Shown here: piece by piece, positions 53,660-64,000 of the stretch
Layout: each line of letters starts with the position of its first letter
How positions within the stretch are numbered: position 1 is the stretch's first letter
NCBI GenBank assembly: GCA_964019165.1
Contig: OZ025269.1
Coordinates: 4,106,087-4,170,086 of the forward strand
DNA: 64,000 nt
Origin: Mastigias papua
Taxonomy: Eukaryota > Cnidaria > Scyphozoa > Rhizostomeae > Mastigiidae
Direction of reading: 5' to 3'
Translations under genes and position numbers: made by a program
The notes under the pieces: generated by a model
Told to the model about the DNA's origin: nothing
What the model saw: only the letters and a program-made list of their open reading frames with translations
The model's database searches: none

Positions 53660-54157
53660 ACCACTTCTCAATGCATACTGAGCAGGAAAGAATTTTCTAT
53701 CATGAACTACTACCCAAAATCATTTATTCATGTCTTCTACACGAACCTTTCTAGCCTAGGCATATAAAAGGGAGGTACTTTTACGCGGGTTTTCACTGTA
53801 TTATATGAAACTATTAACATTTATAACTTTGAAACCATGAAAATGAAAAGTGATGTACTAACTGAAAGATAATTGGCTAGATTTAATTCCCGAATACTTT
53901 TCTTCCTACGTCAATTACAAAAAAGTTTTTAACCCTAAATCCTAGTACTGTGCTAAAGTAATCAAGATTATTGATACTAGAATTAACATGATCAGACTGC
54001 ATATGTACTGCACCAACAGAGCTAGTAGTGTGGACGATTACGGACTTGAACGGCTCTATCAAGTATCGACAACAAGACAGTAGCTCAATAGAATTACTAT
54101 CTGATATGTTCTCACTCTACAAAGAGAAGATCAGCTTTGCAGTTGTGCAGGAGCACA
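53660..54157. other. Gephyrin 3' flank, no gene seen
   Basis: Contains whatever 3' UTR follows the gephyrin stop at 54160-54158 (minus). No clear AATAAA was found close by. Confidence 0.5.
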
Positions 54158-57100
54158 CTACAAGTTACCTATGAGAAGAGCATCTACAATTGTACCTTGC
54201 TGGATAAAATGTAATTCTTCAGATCTCGCTGGGAGGACTAATAGTGCATTTGCTGATCGCATGCTAAGCAATCTACTGCTACACTGGCTTCCGGTAGTGT
54301 GTGCAATTGGCATACCGTCTTCCCCATTCCATTGAAGTAAAGCTCGATGGTACTCTGGTCTTGGATCTAAATTCACATTGAACCCAATCTGTAATAAAGT
54401 CAAAACTGGTTACATTTGACCATCGTGCATATCATTACTGTGCCTATAAATTGCATTCAAGGTGGTGGCACATAATTCGAAAATCCTCAGCAATGGGAAA
54501 CGAGAGTCCCTACCAGGGAGATACAAAACAGAGAGACAAAAAATCCAAGACAATAAATGTAGCATTCAAAATTCAATTCAGAATATAGCGAGAGATTCTT
54601 CAACGTCAGTGGTTCCCAAACGTTTTTACTCCTGCACCCCTAAAAACTTTAACTCTGACCTGGCACTTCCTACAACAGATATTTTGATCAAGACTTTTGA
54701 AGTGTAATAGATATAGTAAGTTCCTGCAAGAGAGATGGGCGCTTCTCGCCCCCCTTGGAATGATGTCTTGCATCTCCTTGGGGTGCGGCACCCCTGGTAG
54801 GGAATCCCTGGTCCACAATGTGTGAAAAGTACGTTTTGGTACTTCAAATGTAACAGGAATATAAATACATCGCTTAAAGAACACCCAAACGTCGGAGAGC
54901 TTGATTTTACAAAGCACTGTGGCATCGTATAATGATAGCATACCAACAAGAAGTCTTCCTCATAAATGAGCACGGCATAATTATATGGCAATAGGTACTA
55001 AGGATCGAACAACTCAGACGAACCTTTACTTTCATTTTGCGTAGATTTGGGTCTTGGTGTCCAGCCATCTTTCTCAATGCAGGAAGGACAAATAAATAAA
55101 ATGTGACCAGAGCTGAGACAGGGTTACCTTCGAGAAGATAAAGCTCTTCATATATAGATGACAAACCTTGGTAACAATCAGATGGCAAAAACATTGCTTT
55201 TCATTTTATTATTGTATAATCAAAATAACAATATTGAATTCTATACTCCATAAGAAAACACTCAGTGCAACTTAGTTTATCCTAGAATAAGCAAATTCTG
55301 TCCAAAAAATCGAAACACAAGAGTTTACCCATTTTCTAAAACTAAAGAATCAAATAGAAGACATGCTGTTCTGTTCCCATTCTCTTTCACACAAGCAAGC
55401 AAATAGCAAATGTGTATGCAACAGTCAATTAGAACAGCGTAGCTGCCAAATGTTTGATAACTCTGATAAGTTCTATTTTCTCCCAACCTTATTGACCAAT
55501 CATCACCCAAAATGGGCCTAGTAACAGCATGTGTAGTCAGAATCCTGTATGATGATTGGTCAATTAGGTTGGGAGAAAATATACCTAACAAAGCTCTCAA
55601 ATATTTGGCGGCTATGCTAATTAGAGCTTTTTAGCTTCCTAAATAACAGAACTGAGAGACTTCGCCTTATGCTATAGACAAGCAAGTGGTTACCTGGCAA
55701 AGCAAAGAATATTTTATGAACTCCTCCAATCTTTCCAGTCGCAAATGTTGTAGGTTTGCTTTTAAAAATAAAGACAACAAATAAAATTGCTAATTTCAAG
55801 CCAACAAGAAGGCATGAGCAGCCTGTGGCTGCATTCTATTTCTGCTTGTCAGAACAAGCATAGATACTATGTTTATGATACAAGTTCTATTTCAGTTAAA
55901 CTCCTGCCACATAACAACACTGGATACAGATATAGGGATCTGTCTGTAAATAAGTATCCTCATATGAAACAGAGATCGACAGATAAGAGTTCTCAAGATA
56001 ATGCGAAAAAATGGACGTATGCGGATAATATATAAATTTCCATATAATCTCTCAAGCAGCTATATCTCACCCAGGTTTCATGTGGACTCTTCCAAAATGA
56101 ATTTTAGCCGACAGACTTTCCTGCAAAACCGGTTTCAGAATATCCTAGAAATAAGTGGACGATAAACTACAAAGATCAACATTATGGTGAGTATTCTACC
56201 AAGTTTCAAAAACCGTGGACCATTAAACTATTGTCATTAACCGTGCTTAATAAATCTTCGCAGTATAGTACGATGTTCTGCACTGTCTTAAAGTGTGGTG
56301 AAACTGCTTACCAACTCTCCCATTGAGACGCCTCCAGTTGTAATTACAATGTCAGAAGTTTTGGCTGCATCTCTGAGCTTGTTGTATAGATCATTGGGCC
56401 TACAATGCAAACCAGAACTAAAAATTGCAACTAAAAATAGCTTGAAAACAACCAGATAAGAATATGAAATAAAGCAACTTGATGGATGGAATAGTTCAAA
56501 ACAAGCTATTTATGTCTACAATTATCGTAATATAGAGATTTAAGTAGCAATAACTAGCCAAAGCTAGTGATCAGCTGAAAGGTTTAGATTGAAAATAGAA
56601 CTGAAACGTAAAATTTTCTGGATTCATGTACTAAGATATGCTTTCCCTGAAGTATACATGATAACACAGAAGAATAGTTGCCCATGGACTAAATACAACG
56701 TAAATAAAGAGATACTAGATATATCCAAAGTTAAGAGGATTCTTTCAAATACAGAAAAGGATAGACAATTGCACTACTGTGGACATGTGATAAGGAGGGG
56801 ATCGTTGCAGGGATTACAGTTTGAAAGGAAACTGAATGGGAAAAGATTAGGAGGTATACCCATAAAAATATGAAAGATGTTGAAGAGCTAACTGATAAAT
56901 CACATACAGAGTATTAAAATAGACGTGCAAAAGATTTTGGCAGTTAGAGAAGCATGATCGCTGACCTGAAGCGAGCAGTTACCACCATATGAAAGAATGA
57001 TGGAATGAACAAATGAATTATGAATGAATAAATGAATGAATGAATAAATGACTGAATGCTTGAATGAATGAAGGGTAACTGTGCAGCCGAGCAGAGCTTG

Positions 57101-60100
57101 GAGAGTTGGAAAGATCCTATTGCTAACTTGTGTGGAATCTCAGCACTAGAGAGCAACAACACCTTAATTAAAATTCTGCAAAGTACGAAGCACGTAGAGA
57201 GTGTTGCATTAAAGTGACATCACACGGTCGCATTATTGATACCTGTCCAATGCTATCCCTGCATCCTTTGCAACAAAGCTTTCCGATTTAATAGCAGCCA
57301 GGAGCGAGGTTTTATTCGAGTCATATATTTGGCCAGGTTTTCGTGGTCGTCCAGGAATGACAATCTGTAAAAAGTTTGTAAATGGGCGATATGATAGTAT
57401 ATCGAAAGTGAAAACGAAATGCTAACGAATATTCATCCTTATATATTACACTTATATAGTCCATGACTTGTAGGATCAATGAAAAGATCGGTTTGATTGT
57501 ACATATAAAACCAGCCTCAGTCCCAATTCCATGAACATTTCAATTCAATTCTTTATAGGAGGGTAGCTCTTCAGCAAAGCTGATTTTCAAGAGGCCCTCC
57601 GCTTAGAAAAAGTTATAATACTATAGTTATATAATATATATATAATAATATATTATAATACTAAGTTATATAAGTTATAATATAATATAATACTCGCAAA
57701 AATATCCTGTGAGTCATTACATCATTATCTATTTGCACAAAAGAGACGGTCGACCTAATGCAGTAAGCAAGCTCCATATATATAATTCACTAAGTAAGTA
57801 AGTAACGAAAGGTTCTTGTCAATAGACACTCCACCCCAATCGGTGGCTATTCTTTACCCATGGACTGTCAACCGAAGTTAATTTACCGTTAGAGTTGCGA
57901 ATGACATTGCTCGAACTTACCAGTCTGCTTTCCGGCCACTGTTCAGTTAGTCGATACTTTCGAAAAGGCTAATACACGTATCGCAGTGGGATTTGAACCG
58001 AATGCAACCAGGTTGTAAAGTAGAGGTACACACCACCATACTACACCTGCACTATATAGCTAATTTGCAGGAACGGCATGCTGATTCACGTAAGATACCA
58101 CACGGCATAGGATATACCGCGAATATTTGTTTTCTTACCTCATTTCCAGTCGACAACACGGATACAACAGGTTTTCTAAATACATTAACCTATAAATAAA
58201 AGGGTAATCAAGAGAATCACTTTACACAAACGTACAATCTTATGAAACAGTCTAGCTAACCTAAAGTCAAAGACTCTCCTGAGAACGGTCTAATGGAAGC
58301 CCTATCGTAGAAAATGTGTACTACATTAGAAGGATTTGCAACATGTCGCAATAAAATTTATATTTACATGAAGAGAGTTGCATAAAAGATATCACTCTAC
58401 GCAAGGGACCTGCAACGGTTGATCTTACTGCTACAATATGCGATCTATCAGGTTCCGGTTTAATAATACATAATGAGTCTCTGCAAACAATAACATAACA
58501 AAACACAACATAACATAACATAACATAACCGAACAGAACAAACATACTTGATGCATTATATGTTCTGTTATGTTCTGCTATGTAATACAATGTTATGTAA
58601 TATAATGTAATGTTATGTTATGTTGCGTTATGCTATGCTATGTTATGTTATGTTATAATGTTATGTTACGTAATGTTTCGTTATGTATTGTTATGCTATG
58701 TTATGTAATGTTATGCTATGTAATGCTATCCTATGTTATGCTATGTTTTGCCATGCTATGTTATGTTATGTTATGTTATGTTATGTTATGTTATGTTATG
58801 TTACGTTATGTTATGTTACGTTATGTTATGCTATGTTATGTTACGTTATGCTATATTATGCTATATAATGTTATGCTATGTTATGCAATGTTATGTTGTG
58901 TAATGCTACGCTATGAAATGCTATGTTATGTAATGTTCTGCTATGTAATGCTATGTTATGTAATGCTATCCTATGTTATGCTATGTTATGTTATGTTATG
59001 CTATTGATTTAGTTGATGGAAAACGCAGCTTTAAAATAAACTTCAGTACAAAGACGGCAACCAAAAAAAGAGACATTTCTTCGTCTTGATTTTATAACGA
59101 TAAATCCAGTGGTACTATTGCGACTTTAAAATTAATCTACGACATATCCAAGAAATAAACGTTTCGACTCACACGAGAGTCATCATCAGTATTAAAAGGA
59201 TGAATGAGGAAAATATATCAATATATGAAGTGGGTACAAAGGGAGGATCACTTGGACGGAAGTGTGTACCAATAAACGTGAATCAAGTCACGTACGATTG
59301 AGTAAACAACCTAGGAATAAATATCAGAGGAATAACAAAGACAATAAACAAAAAAGTACCTAAAAGCAAGAAAGCAGAGGAAAGAACACTGAAGAGATAG
59401 GAGGAAACTAACAGCTAGAAAAGGACTAAGGGGATGGAAGACTGTTGGGAGTTAAGGCTAGGTCTATCCTTTTGAATAAGAAGGCTTTCGTGTGAGTCGA
59501 AACGTTTATTTCTTGGATATGTCGTAGATTAATTTTAAAGTCGCAATAGTACCACTGGAGTTGTCGTTATAAAATCAAGACGAAGAAATGTCTCTTTTTT
59601 TGGTTGCGGTCTTTGTACTGATGTTATGCTATGCTATGTTATGTTATATTATGTTATGTTAGGTTATGTTATGTTGTGTTATGATACTTGATAATTGATA
59701 GCATTACCTTTGTGACACCAGCTGTTGACAGTAGCCCCAGCTCTGCAGGTCCAAGCATATCTCCTTTTGACAGGATTCTACCCCCTCTTGGGATGTCAAA
59801 CCCAATAGACCTGAAGAAAGAATGCGTTGAAATACAACTTCCAATCTCCTACTGTGAGATTATCTTTGCAGTGTGAAAAAAGATAACTTAAAGGGAACAT
59901 GAAGAAACTAGGTATGGGTCCATTCACTGATGGGCGGAAAGCGATCATGCAAGGCAAATGCTTTCACTGTGCACCTCCGATAGCTGCGCACGCACCAAGT
60001 CATACTCCACTTTACTCCAGGGGGTACCACTATGCTTAAATTATGGCACATTAATACAATTATCAAAATACCTGAAGATTGAAAGCTCCTACCTTATATC

Positions 60101-63100
60101 TTGGCCAACTTTCACACTCTGTAAAATTTTTATTCTAACCTCCTTTCGGCCCTACAAAATGTTCAAATAACGTCAAGTGAGGTGCACGATGTTAAGATTC
60201 TCTACAACAAGCAAAAACTAAGACAATGTCTAAACCAAAAACTAACCATTTAACAGTGGTCGTATTCCTTAATAGCTTAACATAACTTATATATGAGCAT
60301 AGACCATGAAAGTCTGATGTCATTGGTACATTGTTGTTGTACTTGTTGTTGTTGCTGTTGCTATTGTTGTTGCACTTTTTCAGCTAATTTAGGCCTACTG
60401 TGCAGGCATGGGACCCCTAGTTTAACGTCCCTTCCGAAGGACGGCAGAGTGAGTTGTTCTGGTCGTTTATGTGGAAAGTCCAGAGTCCAGAAAAAGTCAC
60501 GGCTCCACGGCTCTGAGCCGGAGGAAAATTTTACTCTATATGTCGTATTTGAGGAAGGTTTTGAAACCTGTTTCGACAATCCAGTTTCAGCAAAGTTTTC
60601 ATATTATGCAACGTCGACTGTGAAAGGCATAGCCCATTTGCAGTTAAAGCTTCCGAGACATACCCAATGTAGAGTTCAAAAACTTTGACTAGTTTTGATA
60701 GTCTTAAAAGAGGAAGGTTTATGATGAAGGTTTGACAGCCGGAGGAAGGTTGGGCATTTTTCTGGACTCTGGGAAAGTCGATGATCCAGTGGCTGACCTA
60801 CCACAGTTAAGCTAATGGAAACCAGCTGAACCACTTGGCCATTCACCCCACAAGTATTCCTAAATATTCAGTGATGGAAATAGCGACCAGTGATCTGCGA
60901 CAACAAATGACCAGTAATTTACTTCATGAACTCATTACGTCACACACGTCTCGCTTCCCTCACGGTTTTCACCATTGACAGAAATAAACCTTGTTTTGAC
61001 AATGTATATAAACAAAGATTGACTATAACTAATATAAACTATTTTTTCGTTAAGTAATGCGATATTTCCTCCATTTAACAGATGACATCTACACTTCTGT
61101 TGGCTATAGCAAAATAACCACGAACTTTGAATCTCTTAAGGATTCTCTACCTGGTTTGAACTCTCCATCAACTCTGTGTCTTCAACCTGTATGACAGCAT
61201 CGGCCCCAGGAGGGACAGGCGCACCAGTAGTGATTCTGCAGCATTTCCCAGATTCCAAAGCCTTTGAGCCCTGCGATTCAATTCAAAATAACTTTCAGGA
61301 AGAATATAACCTGAAAATAAATCTTTCTACTCGTACCAAGGCGATTTCAGGGATCACAGAAGTGGATGTGACTAAATCAGATATTGCTGGGGAGAAAAGA
61401 AAGCATGGAGCAATACTAACTAACTGTGGTTCTTTTCTCCATGCACTGCATCCACGTTTCGCGTCATCGCAAAGTTACAGATTCTTGATAGTTGGAAGCT
61501 AGGATCTGCTACTCTTAAATTCTCCAAATAAACATAGCAAAAGCTTCCTAATATAGATTTTACAGTTGCTCACATATCCTTGGACGCCTTAAATTTATGA
61601 AAATGGCCTAGATATAGCAAGATTGTGCTATCGGGTCGGCTTGTAATGCAATGATAGCTTGTCACAGCATAGCCGCCCAAAAATGTTTGAGAACCCTGTT
61701 AGGTCTATTTTCTCCCAACCTAATTGACCAATAATCATGCAGGATTCTGACCACACATGCTAAGACTAGGTCCATTTTGCATGATGATTGGTCAATTAGG
61801 TTGGGAGAAAATAGACCTGACAGGGCTCTCAAACATTTGGCAGCCAGCTCCTTGTGGCCCTTCTGACAGCAATTGAAACTATTTATAAAACACAAGAATC
61901 GTCAGGAATGAAAGCTCGTTAATGCCACTTGAACATTTTTACATGACAGTTTGTTCCATATATAAAATTACATAACATTATGGCCAATGGAATAAAAAAT
62001 CCTTTACCACATTCCCTGCAGTGATGTTATCGACCACAATTCGCTCAGTTGTTTTATCAGCAGCTTAAAGGCAAATGGAATTCAAGATAAGGTTTTTCTT
62101 GAAAACCCTGTAGGCAATACAGAACTTCACTATAGCACGAAAAAGCGGAAACATTCTTTTAGCAGACTGAAAAGCTTTTTCGTCCTACACTCGTCAGAGT
62201 ATGAAACGTCAGATAACAACTGAAAGGTGAACTGAAATGTATAGCCATATGCAGATACACGTGATTTGAAGAGTAGTGTGTCTAATTGGCCCTATGATTG
62301 ACCAATTAGCACCTATTCACCATTGTCTACTTGAAGAGTCCAAGTGAGAAAATGAACTCTTTCTGTTAACACACGACTGGGTTTTGAGTCTTAAGATGTT
62401 GTTCTATGGTCGAATCACAAGTCATTTTAGGATTATTGTTTTTACACCTCGTATGTGCAAAATCTGACGGAACATATTGCTGAGCTGAACCCATGCTCTG
62501 GCCTATGAGTTTTGTTTCAGCTCATGTAGTTTCCTTTCGGCTCTGCCACTACGGCTAATTGCCTCTGTAACCAAGCTACAATAATGCCCAATTGCTGGCC
62601 ACATCTGCCTACACCAACCAAAGACGAGCTCAGTCAAGCGTTCACAATACATGCAGTGCGGCATGCCAAGACGAAGAGCATGTTTCCTTCACCTAGTGTA
62701 CAATGTCTCCCGAAATTCTTCGAGCACTAGCATTTATTTACGGCCTGGATGAGCTATAGCATCACTTCCCAGTAAATACTGTTGTCTGAAGCAAATTTGA
62801 ACAACCCAAAGGGTAGAAGTAATGCTTGTGTACAACACCATAGGTTTCAGCTATCGATTCAGCATTGTTTGAAAGAGGACGGGGTTTATACTATATTTGC
62901 TGCCACGGGGAAGCGACTGGGGTCGGAAATTCATAAAAAATGGCTACTTGTACCAAATTAAGAAAAAGACAAATGAAGTTACAGCATCAAATTGAAAAAG
63001 ATTAAATTGAAGACAAGACAATACCAATAACTGCATATCCATCTTTAATGGAAGCAGGAAACGGCGGGTGAGGCTCTGGTGCAGCAATATCTTCGCAAAG

Positions 63101-63117
63101 CCTGCAGCCTAAAGCAT
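54158..63117 (-). CDS. GPHN: Gephyrin, MoeA/E-domain part (12 exons; 5' part beyond window)
   Basis: The E domain inserts molybdenum into adenylylated molybdopterin; in animals it is usually fused to a MogA-like G domain. Exons in transcript order: 63117-63025, 62063-62008, 61270-61151, 60151-60093, 59810-59708, 58189-58139, 57364-57243, 56399-56312, 56144-56071, 55758-55694, 55127-55024, 54388-54158. Every phase joins, giving 1166 nt. Motifs in order: [13 protein letters not shown] (substrate loop), [92 protein letters not shown] and LDPRPEYHR with [19 protein letters not shown] (domain IV). Human gephyrin has the same series. The G domain is not in the window, so a stand-alone MoeA/cinnamon-type gene is not formally excluded. 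Confidence 0.93.
55436..55618. mobile_element. Palindromic AGCATAGC MITE, copy D
   Basis: 183 bp, AGCGTAGCTGCCAAATGTTT to GGCGGCTATGCT, inner core TTTTCTCCCAACCTTATTGA and its complement. Flanks AATTAGAAC (55427-55435) and AATTAGAGC (55619-55627) agree at 8 of 9 positions. In a gephyrin intron. Confidence 0.88.
56589..56990 (+). pseudogene. LINE ORF2 C-terminal fragment
   Basis: Reads [39 protein letters not shown], then after a stop [10 protein letters not shown] and SEQLPPY. This is the usual LINE tail (DR.L.Y.GHV.R......G...GKR..G). An AATG-rich tail follows. Antisense in a gephyrin intron, dead. Confidence 0.65.
57000..57070. repeat. (GAAT)n-like tail
   Basis: Imperfect GAATGAATAAAT units directly after the LINE fragment, likely its 3' tail. 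Confidence 0.7.
57791..58055 (-). mobile_element. tRNA-derived SINE
   Basis: On the minus strand a tRNA-like head (58051-57981) has an A-box-like TAGTATGGTGGTG and a B box GGTTCAAATCCC. A non-tRNA body follows, and the unit ends in a (TTAC)n tail at about 57807-57793. The cloverleaf is imperfect. In the gephyrin intron between the exons at 58139 and 57364. Confidence 0.6.
58490..59010. repeat. (TTATG)n pentanucleotide array with inverted arm
   Basis: Left part (58490-58530) is CATAA units, then from about 58555 TTATG units with CTATG, TTACG and TTCTG variants. It resumes at about 59622-59690 after an inserted element. In a gephyrin intron. Confidence 0.92.
59043..59621. mobile_element. Inverted-repeat insertion with hammerhead-like ends (Penelope-type?)
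   Basis: Two 134-bp arms, 59043-59176 and 59488-59621, are near-perfect inverted repeats around a 311-bp centre without coding capacity. At its inner end the left arm carries on the minus strand CTGATGA, T, GACTC, TCGTGT, GAGTC, GAAAC: hammerhead core boxes around a 5-bp stem. The right arm has the GAGTCGAAAC half only. The element splits the TTATG array. Confidence 0.7.
59161..59189 (-). ncRNA. Hammerhead-ribozyme-like motif
   Basis: CTGATGA plus one U, then GACUC pairing with GAGUC across a UCGUGU loop, then GAAACGUU. It has the same layout as 42707-42682 but a different, still complementary stem, which argues for a conserved fold. Stems I and III were not established. Confidence 0.45.
60380..60780 (+). 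other. Unexplained GC-richer stretch in a gephyrin intron
   Basis: Contains TAGTTTAACGTCCCTTCCGA then AGGACGG and two blocks related to AGTCCAGAGTCCAGAAAAA (at 60477 and, complementary and partial, near 60760). The plus strand is open over 60293-60688. It looks like part of a dispersed repeat, not a recognised gene. Confidence 0.3.
61666..61849. mobile_element. Palindromic AGCATAGC MITE, copy E
   Basis: 184 bp, AGCATAGCCGCCC to GGCAGCCAGCT, with the best-preserved arms: TCTATTTTCTCCCAACCTAA then TTGACCAAT, and its complement. Flanks GCTTGTCAC and CCTTGTGGC agree at 6 of 9 positions. In a gephyrin intron. Confidence 0.85.
62125..62230. mobile_element. CTTCACTATAG MITE, copy 2 (one arm only)
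   Basis: CTTCACTATAGCACGAAAAA followed by ACTCGTCAGAGTATGAAACG and ATAACAACTGAAA matches the left arm of the 53447 element; the right arm is missing. Confidence 0.7.
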
Positions 63118-63779
63118 CTGTTTTGTGAACAAAATTCAAAAATAAGCATTAGAACACAAATTATCGATCTACAGAACAGGCAAGGGCAGCGAGAAGATTT
63201 TCAAATATACCATAAACGCTTCTGAGAGTTCTTGCCCACAATGAAAAAATTATAGGAATGCTAGCTAACATCTCTGTTGCGACGATGTGTAGCACAAAGA
63301 AGTTACGAACAAAGTTAATACAACGCTAGACCAGTTATTCAGTAGATAAGACTATGAGGAAATGCCCAATAGTGTAGTTGGTGGCGTACAGACAAATGCA
63401 CTCTTTACCAACGATCGCCACCCACCCCCCCTCCACTCAAAAAAAGTCGGTGAAAGCAAGAGATAACTGACAACAAATCCCAACCTAAAGGGATATCGCA
63501 GCTACTTCCAATATACAGATCGAATGTGTTTAATTAAACAATATCATGCTTGAACATTGTGCTTTTAGAACAATTTTTTTGTGGAATAACTCAACGTGAT
63601 ATGAAACATACTTGAAAAGACATAAGTTCTTGGAATCGTTAAATGATGAAGGTACTCCAGTTGCACAATGCTCAAATGTCGACCCCAGAAAGGATGGAGT
63701 ACCCAAGGACAATAAACTTCCGTTACTTACTCATTACTTACTACTGCTTACTTGCTTGATTACATTATTTGCTTACTAA

Positions 63780-64000
63780 AGCCTATCGCCCACGGACGAT
63801 TTTTGTCGCAGATACAGAAAAACACCTGTTTTTTGTTGCATGCTTTAGCTAGCCGCAGACGAGCGATTTTTGTCGTAGAAATATCTAATCACGTGGTAGC
63901 TCCCGCGCATCTGATTGGATAATCGGTCAATCACCGTATTTGCTTAGTTACATGTGTTCGCATAACGTGCAATCTTTGGTCTTTGTTGCAGAAAACAAAA
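63780..64000. repeat. Repeat with CGACGATTTTTGTCG-like units, cut by window end
   Basis: CGGACGATTTTTGTCGCAGA at 63793 and CGAGCGATTTTTGTCGTAGA at 63860 are near-identical units 67 bp apart in a MITE-like setting. TTAC-rich DNA precedes it (63720-63775). Nothing coding. Confidence 0.35.

Noticed and set aside
57981..58051. tRNA gene on the minus strand
   Set aside because: A and B boxes are present but the anticodon arm does not pair and a non-tRNA body with a TTAC tail follows, so it is called a SINE.
58615..59007. 130-codon [13 protein letters not shown] protein
   Set aside because: Pure translation of the TTATG array; all frames of the array are similarly open.
63530..63712. Minus-strand frame as a further gephyrin exon
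   Set aside because: No MogA, linker or early MoeA motif, and no fitting phase to the exon at 63025-63117.

Overview
The window is nuclear DNA from an animal, most likely an invertebrate. It is AT-rich, its genes are split by GT-AG introns, and it holds long dinucleotide microsatellites, many MITEs, hAT, LINE and Penelope-like remnants. No bacterial operon, phage, CRISPR or rRNA feature was seen. Nearly all genic content was recovered by joining short exons by splice sites, reading phase and family similarity, because most true exons are shorter than 130 bp.

Layout, left to right. (1) 1.06-6.79 kb, minus: the 5' two-fifths of TIMM50, a mitochondrial inner-membrane import subunit; the rest lies beyond the left edge. 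(2) 6.95-11.07 kb, plus: a complete six-exon HAO1-type (S)-2-hydroxyacid (glycolate) oxidase of 368 aa ending in the peroxisomal signal SKL; only 157 bp separate its start from the TIMM50 start. (3) 11.1-21.7 kb: mostly repeats, including a hAT element with a second hAT MITE nested in it, and a decayed duplication of the 3' half of HAO1 and its downstream DNA. (4) 21.94-44.36 kb, minus: an essentially complete NXF1/TAP mRNA export factor gene; 23 exons placed and one short exon missing. Its introns hold MITEs, LINE and Penelope-like debris and microsatellites. (5) 44.38-49.8 kb, plus: weakly supported exons of an unrecognised gene, the second coiled-coil-like, starting 12 bp from the NXF1 start codon. 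(6) 50.28-51.89 kb, minus: an uninterrupted 536-aa arylsulfatase B/I/J-like gene. (7) 54.16-63.12 kb, minus: 12 exons of the MoeA/E domain of gephyrin (molybdenum cofactor insertion); any N-terminal G domain lies beyond the right edge.

The genes are ordinary housekeeping functions with no obvious common pathway. The most informative signals are in the mobile DNA: a five-copy palindromic MITE family with 9-bp target duplications, one insertion being verified by its own empty site inside the HAO1 duplication; a nested hAT MITE with a perfect 8-bp duplication; hammerhead-core-like motifs beside TA tracts and Penelope-like fragments; and a duplicated HAO1 last exon that has lost the SKL signal. 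I saw no convincing sign of a wholly new multi-gene system.
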